Positions 35,807 to 45,635 of a stretch of 64,000 nt of DNA are shown in pieces. The DNA is from JAMHWF01 sp035911095 (GTDB taxonomy: Bacteria > Pseudomonadota > Gammaproteobacteria > Burkholderiales > Burkholderiaceae_C). Position numbers and translations under genes: made by a program. Numbering within the stretch: the first letter of the stretch is position 1; each line of letters begins with the position of its first letter. The stretch covers positions 1-64,000 of the forward strand of contig JAMHWF010000070.1 of assembly GCA_035911095.1 (NCBI GenBank), read 5' to 3'. A model generated the notes under the pieces. It was not told the origin of the DNA, searched no databases, and was given only the letters and a program-made list of their open reading frames with translations.

Positions 35807-36847
35807 ATGACGATGCGCCGCCCTGCCCCCCGCCCGCCGGCCCGCCGCCGCGCGCTGCAACGCCCCGCCTCGCCGCGCCGCCGCCGCGTGCTGCAGTGGA
35901 CGCCGGCGCTCGCCCTCGCCCTCGCGCCCGCGCTCGCCGGCTGCATGCGCGAGCCCGAGCCGCTGCTGCGCATCGGCACCAACGTCTGGCTCGGCAGCGA
36001 GCCGCTCTACCTGGCACGCGAACTCGGCCGGCTGGACGCGAGACAGGTCCGCCTGGTCGAGTACCCGTCGGCGAGCGAGGTGCTGCGCGCCTACCGCAAC
36101 CAAGCGATCGACGGCATGGTGATCAGCCTCGACGAGCTGCTCGGCCTGGCCGCCGACGGGCTGGCGCCGCGCATCGTCGCGGTCGCCGACGTCTCGAACG
36201 GCGCCGACGTCGTCGTCGGCCGCGCCGGCATGCAGTCGATGCGTGACCTGGCCGGGCGACCGGTCGCGGTCGAGGGCGGCGCGCTCGGTGCCTACGTGCT
36301 GGCGCGCGCGCTCGCGCTCTCCGACATGCGCCCCGGCGACGTGCGCCCGGTGCTGCTCGATTCCTACGAGCAGCCGCAGGCCTTCGCCGAGGGCCGCGTC
36401 GACGGCGCGGTCACCTTCGACCCCTACCGCAGCCAGCTGCTGGCGAGCGGCGCCACGACGCTCTTCGACAGCACCCGCATCCCGGGCGAGATCGTCGACC
36501 TGATCGTGGTGCGCGACACCAGCCTCGCGCGCCAGCCGCAGGCGATCCAGGCGCTGCTCGCCGGCTGGTTCGACGCGCTCGACGCGATCGCCCGCGACCC
36601 GGGCGAGGCCGCGCACCGCATGGGCGCGCGCCAGCAGATCGGCGCCGACCAGCTGCGCCGCGGCCTGCGCCTGCTGCGCCTGCCCACGCGCGACGAGAAC
36701 CTGCAGATGCTCGGCGGCCAGACGCCTGCGCTGGCCGCCAGCGGCCGCCGGTTGATGTCGCTGATGCTCGAGGCCAGGCTGCTGCGCGAGCCGGTCGACA
36801 TCGACGCCGTGATCGACGCCGGGCCGCTCCTCGTCGCGACGCGCTGA
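35807..36847 (+). CDS. NMT1/NrtA-like substrate-binding lipoprotein
   Basis: This 346-residue protein has a long Arg-rich n-region, a hydrophobic core and a lipobox APALAGC with Cys46, so it should be a lipoprotein. The rest is a type II periplasmic-binding-protein fold of the NMT1/nitrate-sulfonate class: LLRIGTNVWLGSEPLYLARE, AIDGMVISLDELLGLA, GRPVAVEGGALGAYVLARAL, and EGRVDGAVTFDPYRSQLL. No permease or ATPase lies nearby. The gene sits two bases after the response regulator and 34 before the kinase, so it may be the ligand-sensing partner. The ligand is unknown. Confidence 0.8.
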   Translation: MTMRRPAPRPPARRRALQRPASPRRRRVLQWTPALALALAPALAGCMREPEPLLRIGTNVWLGSEPLYLARELGRLDARQVRLVEYPSASEVLRAYRNQAIDGMVISLDELLGLAADGLAPRIVAVADVSNGADVVVGRAGMQSMRDLAGRPVAVEGGALGAYVLARALALSDMRPGDVRPVLLDSYEQPQAFAEGRVDGAVTFDPYRSQLLASGATTLFDSTRIPGEIVDLIVVRDTSLARQPQAIQALLAGWFDALDAIARDPGEAAHRMGARQQIGADQLRRGLRLLRLPTRDENLQMLGGQTPALAASGRRLMSLMLEARLLREPVDIDAVIDAGPLLVATR

Positions 36848-36881
36848 CAGCCTGAGCGCCCGAGGCGCCGCCGAGCCGACG

Positions 36882-39227
36882 ATGAACCTGCGCCTGCCGG
36901 CCACGCTGAAGCTGACGGTGCCGCTGCTGCTGCTCGGCTTCGCCGCCGCGCTGAGCGCCGTCAACCTGCTGGTCAACCTGCCGCGCGCCGAACAGGCGGC
37001 CGACGCCGAGAGCCACGAGCGCGCGACACAGGAGCTCTCGCGGCTGCAGAGCACGCTCGAGTACCTGCTGCTGCGCGGCGACCTGGCCGCGGCCCAGCAG
37101 CAGGTCGCGCTGGCGCACAACCACGACACCGACCTGGTCGCGATGGCCGACGAGCGCCAGGTGGTGATCGCCGCCACGCGACGCGCCTGGATCGGCCGCC
37201 CGCTGCCGATCGTCGCGCCGGTCTTCGACGCGGCCCAGGCCCAGCGCGCGGCCGACGGGCGCCGCGGCACGCTGGTGCATGACGTCGAGGGCCGCGCCCT
37301 GCTCGGCTATGCCGGCGTGCAGATGGCCGGCGGCGGCGAGAGCCTGCGCCCTTCGCGCACCGGCGCGCTCTTCCTGCGCCACGACCTGGCGCGCGCCCGC
37401 GGCGAGGCGCGCCGCCTGGTGCTCGAGCAGTCGCTGTACTGGTCGGGCGCGGTCGCGGCGCTGGCGCTGGCGCTCTGGCTTGCCTTCCACGTACTGCTGA
37501 CGCGGCGCAGCGCGCGCCTCGTGCAGGCCGCCGAGCAGTTCGCCACCGGCAACCTCGAGGCGCGCACCGGAGTCGAGGGCGGGGACGAACTGGGCCGCCT
37601 CGGCCGCGTGCTCGACACGATGGCGCCGCGCCTGGCCGAGGCGCAGCGACGCCTGCGCGAGGACATCGCCGAGCGCGAGCGGGCCCAGGCCGCGCTGCGC
37701 GTGTCCGAGGCGAGCTATCGCGCGATCTTCGACGCCACCGAGGACGCGATCTTCGTCCACGACCTCGCCAGCGGCGTGATCCTCGACGCCAACCCCAAGG
37801 CCTGCACCAACTTCGGCTATACGCTCGACGAGCTGCGCCGCCTCGAGATCGGCGCGCTGGGCAGCGGCGAGCGGCCCTACACCCAGGGCGATGCGCTCGT
37901 GCTGCTCGAGCGCGCGGCCGCCGGAGAGCAGCTACGCTTCGAATGGCGCAGCCGCGACAAGGGCGGCCGCCAGCGCTGGGACGAGATCGTGCTGAAGCGC
38001 GCGACGATCGGCGGCCACGACCGCGTGCTCGCGATCGCGCGCGACGTCACCGACAAGAAGCGTGCCGCCGAGGCGCTGGCGAGCCAGCGCGAGGCGCTGT
38101 ACCAGCGCGAGAAGCTGGCCGCGCTCGGCTCGCTGCTGGCCGGCGTCGCGCACGAGCTGAACAACCCGCTGTCGGTGGTCGTCGCGCGCGCGGTGCTGCT
38201 GGAGGAGCAGGGCGGCCCGTCGACGCGCCATGCAGCATCGAAGATCCGCAGCGCCGCCGAGCGTTGCGCGCGCATCGTGCGCACCTTCCTCGCAATGGCG
38301 CGGCGCCAGCCGCCGGAGCACCGCCCGGTGGCGATCGACGAGGTGATCGGCGCCGCCCTCGACATCGCCGGCTACGCGCTGCGCAGCGCCGGCATCGAGA
38401 CCCGGCTCGATCTCGCGCCCGGCGTGCCGCGCGTTTCGGCCGACGCCGACCAGCTGCACCAGGTGCTGCTGAACCTGCTGCTGAACGCCCAGCAGTCGCT
38501 GCGCGACGAGCCCCCGCCGCGGCGCATCGAGGTCAGGACGCGCCACGACGCGCCGGCGGGCGTGCTGCGCATCACCGTCGCCGACAACGGGCCCGGCGTG
38601 CCGGCGGCGCTGCGGGCGCGCGTGTTCGAACCCTATTTCACGACCAAGCCGACCGGCCTGGGCACCGGCGTCGGCCTGGCCGTGAGCCTGGGCATCGTCG
38701 AGGCGCACGACGGCACGCTGACGCTCGACTGCCCGCCGGGCGGCGGCGCCAGCTTCACCGTCGCACTGCCGGTCGGCCCGGCCGCGGCCGGCGCGCGCGA
38801 GCGCCGTCCGCCGCCGCGCGCGGCGGGCGCGCCGGGGCTCGCGGTGCTCGTCGTCGACGACGAGGCCGAGATCCGCGAGATGCTGGCCGAGATCATCGCC
38901 GCCGATGGCTGCCGGGTGCACCTCGCCGCCTCCGGCGACGAGGCGCTGCGCCGTCTCGAGGCCGAAACCTTCGACGTCATCCTCACCGACCTGCGCATGC
39001 CCGGGCTCGACGGGCGCGCGCTCTATGGCGAGATCGCCCAGCGCTGGCCCGAGAGCGCCGCGCGGGTCATCTTCGTCACCGGCGACACGCTCGCCGACGG
39101 CCTGCAGGGCTTCGTCGAAGGCAGCGGGCGGCCGGTGATCGAGAAGCCTTTCCTGCCCGCCGACGTGCGGCGAGTGGTCGGCGAGCTCGCCGCGACCGCG
39201 AGCCGGCCGGTCGCGAGCCCGCCGTAG
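36882..39227 (+). CDS. Hybrid sensor histidine kinase (HAMP-PAS-HisKA-HATPase-receiver)
   Basis: This 781-residue kinase has two membrane helices (about 11-31 and 186-206) around a ~150-residue periplasmic sensor. HAMP (about 205-255) and PAS (about 274-390) domains follow. The phosphorylated His424 is in GVAHELNNPLS, N-box NLLLNAQQSL at 531-540, and G-boxes VADNGPGVP and GLGTGVGLAVSLGIVEAHDG. A C-terminal receiver has VVDDE at 657-661 and phospho-acceptor Asp703 in LTDLRMPG. It is the last of the three-gene set, and its own receiver implies a relay to the OmpR-type regulator. Confidence 0.92.
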   Translation: MNLRLPATLKLTVPLLLLGFAAALSAVNLLVNLPRAEQAADAESHERATQELSRLQSTLEYLLLRGDLAAAQQQVALAHNHDTDLVAMADERQVVIAATRRAWIGRPLPIVAPVFDAAQAQRAADGRRGTLVHDVEGRALLGYAGVQMAGGGESLRPSRTGALFLRHDLARARGEARRLVLEQSLYWSGAVAALALALWLAFHVLLTRRSARLVQAAEQFATGNLEARTGVEGGDELGRLGRVLDTMAPRLAEAQRRLREDIAERERAQAALRVSEASYRAIFDATEDAIFVHDLASGVILDANPKACTNFGYTLDELRRLEIGALGSGERPYTQGDALVLLERAAAGEQLRFEWRSRDKGGRQRWDEIVLKRATIGGHDRVLAIARDVTDKKRAAEALASQREALYQREKLAALGSLLAGVAHELNNPLSVVVARAVLLEEQGGPSTRHAASKIRSAAERCARIVRTFLAMARRQPPEHRPVAIDEVIGAALDIAGYALRSAGIETRLDLAPGVPRVSADADQLHQVLLNLLLNAQQSLRDEPPPRRIEVRTRHDAPAGVLRITVADNGPGVPAALRARVFEPYFTTKPTGLGTGVGLAVSLGIVEAHDGTLTLDCPPGGGASFTVALPVGPAAAGARERRPPPRAAGAPGLAVLVVDDEAEIREMLAEIIAADGCRVHLAASGDEALRRLEAETFDVILTDLRMPGLDGRALYGEIAQRWPESAARVIFVTGDTLADGLQGFVEGSGRPVIEKPFLPADVRRVVGELAATASRPVASPP

Positions 39228-39281
39228 CCGACCGCGTCGCCCCGGCGCGCACGCCGGCTCGGCGGCGTGGCGACCGCCGCC

Positions 39282-39557
39282 TCAGGCGCGCGAGCCGAAG
39301 CGCTCGGCCGAGCGGGCGCGCGCCTTCTCGGCCTCGACCGCGCGGTCGCGCGGCGGTGCGCTGGTGGACATCGAGCCGATCAGGCGGCGCGCCGCCTCCG
39401 CGACCTCGGCCACCGCGCGCTCGAAGGCAGCCTCGTTGGCCTTCGACGGCACAGTGAAGCCGCTCAGCTTGCGCACGAACTGGAGCGAGGCGTCGCGGAT
39501 CTCGAGCTCGGTGGCCGGCGGCTCGAAGTTGAACAGGGTGCGGATGTTGCGGCACAT
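39282..39557 (-). CDS. DUF2277 family protein
   Basis: The 91-residue protein opens MCRNIRTLFNFEPPATELEI and continues with RDASLQFVRKLSGFTVPSKA, the highly conserved DUF2277 pattern. The family is small, widespread and of unknown function. The C-terminal tail is basic (RAVEAEKARARSAERFGSRA). It converges with the kinase gene and follows the GFA-family gene by 43 bases on the minus strand. Confidence 0.85.
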   Translation of the reverse strand: MCRNIRTLFNFEPPATELEIRDASLQFVRKLSGFTVPSKANEAAFERAVAEVAEAARRLIGSMSTSAPPRDRAVEAEKARARSAERFGSRA

Positions 39558-39600
39558 GGCAAGGCCCTCGGCGTCAGGACGTCCCGCTCGGCGAGGCCGC

Positions 39601-39948
39601 TCAGGCCGAGCGGCCGTCGTATTCGTGCACCGGCACCGAGGCCAGGTCGAAGTCATCCAGGCAGCGCAGGTTGATCGCGGCCATCGCGTTGCCCTTCGAG
39701 TCGACGCCCTCGCCATACGGATGGATGCCGCAGACGCGGCAGAAGCGGTGGTGGATCCGGTGCTTGTTGAACTGGTAGTCGGCGGCGTTCTCGTCCGGCG
39801 TCAGCAGCGTGAACTGCGCCTTCGGCACGAACCACAGCATCGAGCCCTTGCGCTGGCAGATCGAGCAGTTGCAGGTGATCGCGGCGTCGACGCTGCCCTC
39901 GACCTCGTAGGCGACCTGGCCGCAGTGACAGCTTCCCTTGTAGCGCAT
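39601..39948 (-). CDS. GFA family zinc protein (glutathione-dependent formaldehyde-activating type)
   Basis: This 115-residue protein has the zinc-binding cysteines of the GFA fold: Cys7 and Cys9 (GSCHCG), Cys26, Cys28 and Cys31 (CNCSIC), and Cys70 and Cys73 (RFCRVCG). The founding member speeds formation of S-hydroxymethylglutathione from formaldehyde; most relatives are uncharacterised. Length matches the single-domain family. The ATG has GGGAG upstream. It is divergent from tcuR. Confidence 0.88.
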   Translation of the reverse strand: MRYKGSCHCGQVAYEVEGSVDAAITCNCSICQRKGSMLWFVPKAQFTLLTPDENAADYQFNKHRIHHRFCRVCGIHPYGEGVDSKGNAMAAINLRCLDDFDLASVPVHEYDGRSA

Positions 39949-40202
39949 GGTGTCTCCCGGTGTGGATGCCGGGAAGAGGATAGGCGCAGGGCGCGACCCT
40001 GACAGCGTCCGGGCCACTGCCAGCCGGGACCGGGCAATGACGACGCGGGCTGCGAGCTCGCACCCGGGGTGGGCCTGCCGCCGGTGGCGCTGGTGGAGAA
40101 TGCGCCCGCAACCTGCCTGGTGACTCGGACGAGGGCCGACGTGCCCCCGCCCCCTGCTTGCCCAAGGCGACCCGCGCCGCCGCACTTCCCCGAGGTCACC
40201 GC

Positions 40203-41129
40203 ATGGAGCTCCGGCAGCTACGCTACTTCGTCCGCGTCTGCGAGCTGGGCAGCATGGGGCGCGCCGCACTCGACCTCGAACTGCAGACCTCGGCGCTGAG
40301 CCAGCAGATCAGCCGGCTCGAATCCGAGCTGTCGACACGCCTGCTGCAACGCACGTCGATCGGCGTCACGCCGACCGATGCCGGCATCGCCTTCCTGCGC
40401 CAGGCCCAGCTCACGCTGCGCCATGCCGATGCCGCCGTGCGCGCGGCCCAGCAGGCACGGCTGGCCGGCCACGTCAGCATCGGGCTCGCCTCGACCACCG
40501 CGTCGGTGCTCGGCGTGCCGCTGCTGTCCGCAATGGCCGAGCGCTACCCGGACGTGCGCGTGCGCCTGGTCGAAGCGCTGTCGGGCCACCTGGCCGGCAT
40601 GCTCGACGCGCGCCAACTCGACCTGGCGGTGCTGTTCAACGCCGATGCCGGCCGGCGCTGGAGCGTGACGCCGCTGCTCGACGAGAAGCTCTACGTGATC
40701 GGCGTCGCCGGCCTGCCCGGCATGCCCGCGGGGCGCGAGGTCGGCATCGCCGCGCTCGGCGAGCTGCCGCTGATCCTGCCGAGCCGCCCGCACGGGCTGC
40801 GCGCGCTGGTCGATGCGAGCTTCGCGCTCGCCCACATGACGCCGCGGGTGGTGACCGAGATCGACGGCCTCGCCTTGCTGATGGATGCGGTGCGGGCCGG
40901 GCATGGGGCGACGATCCAGCCCGGCGCCGCGAATGCGCGCATGCGCGACGCGGCGGTCGCCCAGGTGATGGTGGCCGACGCCCATGCGAGCCGACGCAAC
41001 CTGCTCGCCTCGCTCTCCGACGACGAGCTCTCGCCCGCCGCGCTCGGCGCGCGCGTGGTGCTGGCCGGTGTCGCGCGCGCGCTCGTTGAGGGCGGCCACT
41101 GGGCGGGCGCCACCCTTCACCAAAGCTGA
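40203..41129 (+). CDS. tcuR: LysR family regulator, probable TcuR
   Basis: The 308-residue protein has a LysR helix-turn-helix (MELRQLRYFVRVCELGSMGR, LQTSALSQQISRLESELSTR) and an effector domain from about residue 90 (GHVSIGLASTTASVLGVPLL). TcuR regulates tricarballylate use in Salmonella. The name here rests on tcuA and tcuB lying directly downstream, 80 bases away in the same direction, rather than on a diagnostic residue. Nac-type LysR proteins are similar, so specificity is inferred. Confidence 0.78.
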   Translation: MELRQLRYFVRVCELGSMGRAALDLELQTSALSQQISRLESELSTRLLQRTSIGVTPTDAGIAFLRQAQLTLRHADAAVRAAQQARLAGHVSIGLASTTASVLGVPLLSAMAERYPDVRVRLVEALSGHLAGMLDARQLDLAVLFNADAGRRWSVTPLLDEKLYVIGVAGLPGMPAGREVGIAALGELPLILPSRPHGLRALVDASFALAHMTPRVVTEIDGLALLMDAVRAGHGATIQPGAANARMRDAAVAQVMVADAHASRRNLLASLSDDELSPAALGARVVLAGVARALVEGGHWAGATLHQS

Positions 41130-41209
41130 AGGGGCCTGTTGCGGGGCGCGCTGTCGGCGCCGGCCCCGCATCCCTAGAGTCTCCGTACCCCACAAGGAGA
41201 CGCAGAAGC

Positions 41210-42613
41210 ATGCTTGACGTCCTGGTCGTGGGCGGCGGCAACGCCGCCCTGTGTGCGGCGCTGATGGCGCGCGAAGCCGGTGCCAGCGTGCTGCTGCTGG
41301 AAGCCTCGCCGCGCAAATGGCGCGGCGGCAACTCGCAGCACACGCGCAACCTGCGCTGCATGCACGACGCGCCGCAGGACGTGCTGGTCGACGCGTATCC
41401 CGAAGAGGAGTACTGGCAAGACCTGCTGAAGGTGACCGGCGGCATCACCAGCGAGCCGCTGGCGCGGCTGGCCATTCGCGCCTCGTCCAACTGCCGAGAC
41501 TGGATGCGCCGGCACGGCGTGCACTTTCAGCCGCCGCTGTCGGGCGCGCTGCACGTGGCGCGCACCAACGCCTTCTTCATGGGCGGCGGCAAGGCCCTGG
41601 TCAACGCCTACTACCGCAGCGCCGAACGCCTGGGGGTGCAGATCCGCTACGACACGCCGGTCGTCGCGATCGAGCGCGACGGCCGGCGCTTCCTCGCGGT
41701 GCGCACCGCCGCCGGCGAGCGGATCGAGGCCAGGAGCTGCGTGCTCGCCGCCGGCGGCTTCGAGTCCAACCGCGAATGGCTGCGCGAAGCCTGGGGCCGG
41801 AACGAGCGCGGCGAGTGGCCGTCGGACAACTTCCTGATCCGCGGCACGCGCTTCAACCAGGGCGTGCTGCTCAGGCACATGCTCGACGACGGCGCCGACG
41901 CGATCGGCGACCCGACGCAGGCGCACATGGTGGCGATCGACGCCCGCGCGCCGCTCTACGACGGCGGCATCTGCACCCGCATCGACTGCGTCTCGCTCGG
42001 CGTGGTGGTGAACCGGGACGGCGAGCGCTTCTACGACGAGGGCGAGGACTTCTGGCCGAAGCGCTATGCGATCTGGGGCCGGCTCGTCGCCCACCAGCCC
42101 GGGCAGGTCGCCTATTCGATCATCGACCAGAAGGCGATCGGCCGCTTCATGCCGCCGGTGTTCCCCGGCACCACGGCCGGCACGATCGGCGAGCTGGCGC
42201 AGAAGCTGGCGCTGCCGGCCCATGCGCTGGTCAGGACGGTGGCCGACTTCAACGCCGCCTGCCGGCCGGGCCGCTTCGACCACACCGCGCTCGACGACTG
42301 CCGCACCCAGGGCCTGGCGACGGAGAAGACGCACTGGGCCCGCCAGCTCGACACGCCGCCCTACTACGGCTACGCGCTGCGCCCGGGCGTGACCTTCACC
42401 TACCTCGGCCTGAAGGTCGACGAGCACGCGACGGTGCACTACGACGGCGAGCCGAGCCCGAACCTGTTCGTCGCCGGCGAAATGATGGCGGGCAACGTGC
42501 TCGGCAAGGGCTACACCGCCGGCGTGGGCATGTCGATCGGCACCGCCTTCGGGCGCATCGCCGGCACGCGTGCCGCCGCCGCCAGCCAGGGAGCGCGCCA
42601 TGCAAGGACTTGA
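41210..42613 (+). CDS. tcuA: FAD-dependent tricarballylate dehydrogenase TcuA
   Basis: TcuA oxidises tricarballylate to cis-aconitate in Salmonella. The 467-residue flavoprotein starts with the FAD-binding Rossmann motif VVGGGNAALCAALMAREAGA and LLLEASPRKWRGGNSQHTRN. The fumarate reductase-like catalytic region includes RGTRFNQGVLLRHMLDDGAD and ARQLDTPPYYGYALRPG. The C-terminal GEMMAGNVLGKGYTAGVGMS is the second FAD contact. The substrate could be a related tricarboxylate. It overlaps tcuB by 14 bases. The first ~430 bases look less strongly GC-biased than the rest. Confidence 0.85.
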   Translation: MLDVLVVGGGNAALCAALMAREAGASVLLLEASPRKWRGGNSQHTRNLRCMHDAPQDVLVDAYPEEEYWQDLLKVTGGITSEPLARLAIRASSNCRDWMRRHGVHFQPPLSGALHVARTNAFFMGGGKALVNAYYRSAERLGVQIRYDTPVVAIERDGRRFLAVRTAAGERIEARSCVLAAGGFESNREWLREAWGRNERGEWPSDNFLIRGTRFNQGVLLRHMLDDGADAIGDPTQAHMVAIDARAPLYDGGICTRIDCVSLGVVVNRDGERFYDEGEDFWPKRYAIWGRLVAHQPGQVAYSIIDQKAIGRFMPPVFPGTTAGTIGELAQKLALPAHALVRTVADFNAACRPGRFDHTALDDCRTQGLATEKTHWARQLDTPPYYGYALRPGVTFTYLGLKVDEHATVHYDGEPSPNLFVAGEMMAGNVLGKGYTAGVGMSIGTAFGRIAGTRAAAASQGARHART

Positions 42614-43778
42614 AGCCCTGGCCCGCGAAGCCGCCGACCTGGCCGAAGGCCGGCCGGCGATCCCGACCCTCACCGCGGGCGAGGCGGAGGTGGACCGCCA
42701 GATGCACATCTGCAATGCCTGCCGCTATTGCGAGGGCTTCTGCGCGGTGTTCCCGGCGATGACGCGCCGGCTCGAGTTCGGCAAGGCCGACATCCACTAC
42801 CTGGCGAACCTGTGCCACAACTGCGGCGCCTGCCTGCACGCCTGCCAGTACGCGCCGCCGCACGAGTTCGGCGTCAACGTGCCGCTCGCGATGGCCGAGG
42901 TGCGGGGCCAGACCTATGTCGACTACGCCTGGCCGCCGGCGCTGGGGCGCCTGTACCAGCGCAACGGCCTGACCCTGTCGGTCGCGCTCGCCGGCGCGCT
43001 GGGCTTCTTCCTCGCGCTGGCGGCGGCGCTGAACGGCGGGCTGTGGGGCGAGAAGGCGGCGGGCAACTTCTACAACATCTTCCCGCACAACCTGCTGGTC
43101 GGCCTGTTCGCGCCGGTGTTCCTGTTCGCCGTCCTCGCGCTGGCGCTCGGGGTGCGCCGCTTCTGGCAGGACGTCACGCCCGCGACCAGCGGCGCGCCGC
43201 TGCACGCGGCCGCCGGCGCCGAGGCCGCCGGCGCGGTGCTGCGCCTGAAGTACCTCGACGGCGGGCACGGCGAGGGCTGCCACAACGAGGACGACGCCTA
43301 CACCCTCTCGCGGCGCCGCTTCCACCACTTCACCTTCTACGGCTTCCTGCTCTGCTTCGCGGCGACCAGCGTCGCGACGCTCTACCACTCCCTCGGCCAT
43401 CCGGCGCCCTACGACCTGCCGAGCCTGCCCAAGCTGCTCGGCGCCGCGGGCGGCCTGAGCATGATGGTCGGCACCGCCGGCCTCTGGCGGCTCAACCGCA
43501 GCCGCCACCCGCTGCACGTCGACCCGGCGCAGCGGCCGATGGACCTGGGCTTCATCGCGCTGCTCTTCCTCACCAGCGCGAGCGGCATGGCCCTCTGGCT
43601 GGGCCGCGGCACGCCGGCGCTCGGCCTCCTGCTTTGCCTGCACCTGGGCGCGGTGATGGCGCTCTTCGCCACCCTGCCCTACGGCAAGTTCGCGCACGGC
43701 ATCTTCCGCAGCGCCGCCCTGCTGCGCCACGCGGTCGAGAAACGCAGGCCCGACCCGATCGGCCTCGGCGCCGAGTGA
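42600..43778 (+). CDS. tcuB: Tricarballylate utilization protein TcuB
   Basis: TcuB reoxidises TcuA and passes electrons to the membrane chain. The 392-residue protein has two 4Fe-4S cysteine clusters near the N-terminus (CNACRYCEGFC and CHNCGACLHAC) followed by about six membrane helices with His residues suited to haem b (FHHFTFYGFLLCFAATSVAT, ATLYHSLGHP). The ATG at 42600 has GGGAG upstream and overlaps the tcuA end. Together with TcuA it forms a dehydrogenase-electron-transfer pair at the inner membrane. Confidence 0.88.
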   Translation: MQGLEALAREAADLAEGRPAIPTLTAGEAEVDRQMHICNACRYCEGFCAVFPAMTRRLEFGKADIHYLANLCHNCGACLHACQYAPPHEFGVNVPLAMAEVRGQTYVDYAWPPALGRLYQRNGLTLSVALAGALGFFLALAAALNGGLWGEKAAGNFYNIFPHNLLVGLFAPVFLFAVLALALGVRRFWQDVTPATSGAPLHAAAGAEAAGAVLRLKYLDGGHGEGCHNEDDAYTLSRRRFHHFTFYGFLLCFAATSVATLYHSLGHPAPYDLPSLPKLLGAAGGLSMMVGTAGLWRLNRSRHPLHVDPAQRPMDLGFIALLFLTSASGMALWLGRGTPALGLLLCLHLGAVMALFATLPYGKFAHGIFRSAALLRHAVEKRRPDPIGLGAE

Positions 43779-43825
43779 CGCCCCGCCACCGCCCGTCCGC
43801 ACACACCTCTAGGAAGCGAAAGACC

Positions 43826-44614
<789 letters not shown>

Positions 44615-44647
44615 CGCCTCGCACTGCGACCCCGACGGAGAGCCCCA

Positions 44648-45625
44648 ATGAACACGAAACGCCTGCATGCCGCCGTCGCGGCGTTCCTGACCAGCCTGGG
44701 CTGCATGCTGCCGGCGCCGGCTCCGGCGCAGACATTTCCAGGCAAGCCGGTGACCCTGGTGGTGCCTTTCGCCCCCGGCGGCAACCTCGACGTCGTGGCC
44801 CGCACGCTGGCGCCCGCCCTCGGCCAGGTGCTCGGCCAGACGGTCATCGTCGACAACCGGGCCGGCGGCGGTGGCGCCATCGGCGCGAGCTACGTCGCGC
44901 ATGCACAGCCCGACGGGCACACGCTGCTCGTCAGCACGCCCAACGCGCTCGTCGTGTTGCCGCTGCTGACCAGGACGAGCTACACGCTCGGCAGCTTCGC
45001 GTCGGTCGGGCAGGTGGCGAAGACGCCGCTGGTGGTCGTCGTTCAGGGCAAGGGCCCCCACGCCGACATCGGCGCGTTCATGAAAGCGGCGCGCAATGCC
45101 CCAGGGCAGCTGACGGGGGGGCATGCCGGCCCCGGCACGACCAACCACCTCGCGCTGCTGCAACTCGAGCAGGCCGGCAGGCTGAGCGTGACCGCCGTGC
45201 CCTACAAGGGCTCCGCGCCGGCGCTGAGCGACCTGATCGGCGGTCAGATCGACTTCGTCGTCGACCAGCTCACCAGTTCGGCGGCCCAGATCCAGGCCGG
45301 TTCGCTGCGGGCGCTGGCGGTGATGTCGCGCGAACGCGATCCGACCCTGCCGAACGTGCCGACCCTGAGGGAAGCCGGCCTGGCCGACTTCGAGGCCACC
45401 ACCGCCACCGGGCTGCTGGCGCCGGCATCGACGCCGAAGGAAGTCGTCATGACGCTCAACGCCGCCTTGCGCAAGGCGCTGGCCGACGATGCGGTCAGGC
45501 AAAGGCTGATCGCGGTCGGCAGCCCTGGCGAGGCCTCGTCGGCAGCCGAGTGGCAGGCCACCCTCGAGAGGGAAGAAGCCAACGCCAGGCTTCTGGCCCA
45601 GGCCGGCAAGCTCAAGGCCGATTGA
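44648..45625 (+). CDS. Bug-type tripartite tricarboxylate transporter receptor 1
   Basis: Bug receptors are periplasmic proteins that bind carboxylates for TctAB-like transporters. The 325-residue precursor has a signal peptide ending at PAPAQTFPGKPV and the Bug motifs VTLVVPFAPGGNLDVVARTL, VIVDNRAGGGGAIGASYVA, AVPYKGSAPALSDLIGGQID, and RDPTLPNVPTLREAG. No TctA or TctB membrane protein is in the window, so it must use components elsewhere or act in sensing. It follows the aldolase gene and precedes the amidohydrolase gene. Confidence 0.88.
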   Translation: MNTKRLHAAVAAFLTSLGCMLPAPAPAQTFPGKPVTLVVPFAPGGNLDVVARTLAPALGQVLGQTVIVDNRAGGGGAIGASYVAHAQPDGHTLLVSTPNALVVLPLLTRTSYTLGSFASVGQVAKTPLVVVVQGKGPHADIGAFMKAARNAPGQLTGGHAGPGTTNHLALLQLEQAGRLSVTAVPYKGSAPALSDLIGGQIDFVVDQLTSSAAQIQAGSLRALAVMSRERDPTLPNVPTLREAGLADFEATTATGLLAPASTPKEVVMTLNAALRKALADDAVRQRLIAVGSPGEASSAAEWQATLEREEANARLLAQAGKLKAD

Positions 45626-45635
45626 GGAGCCCGCG

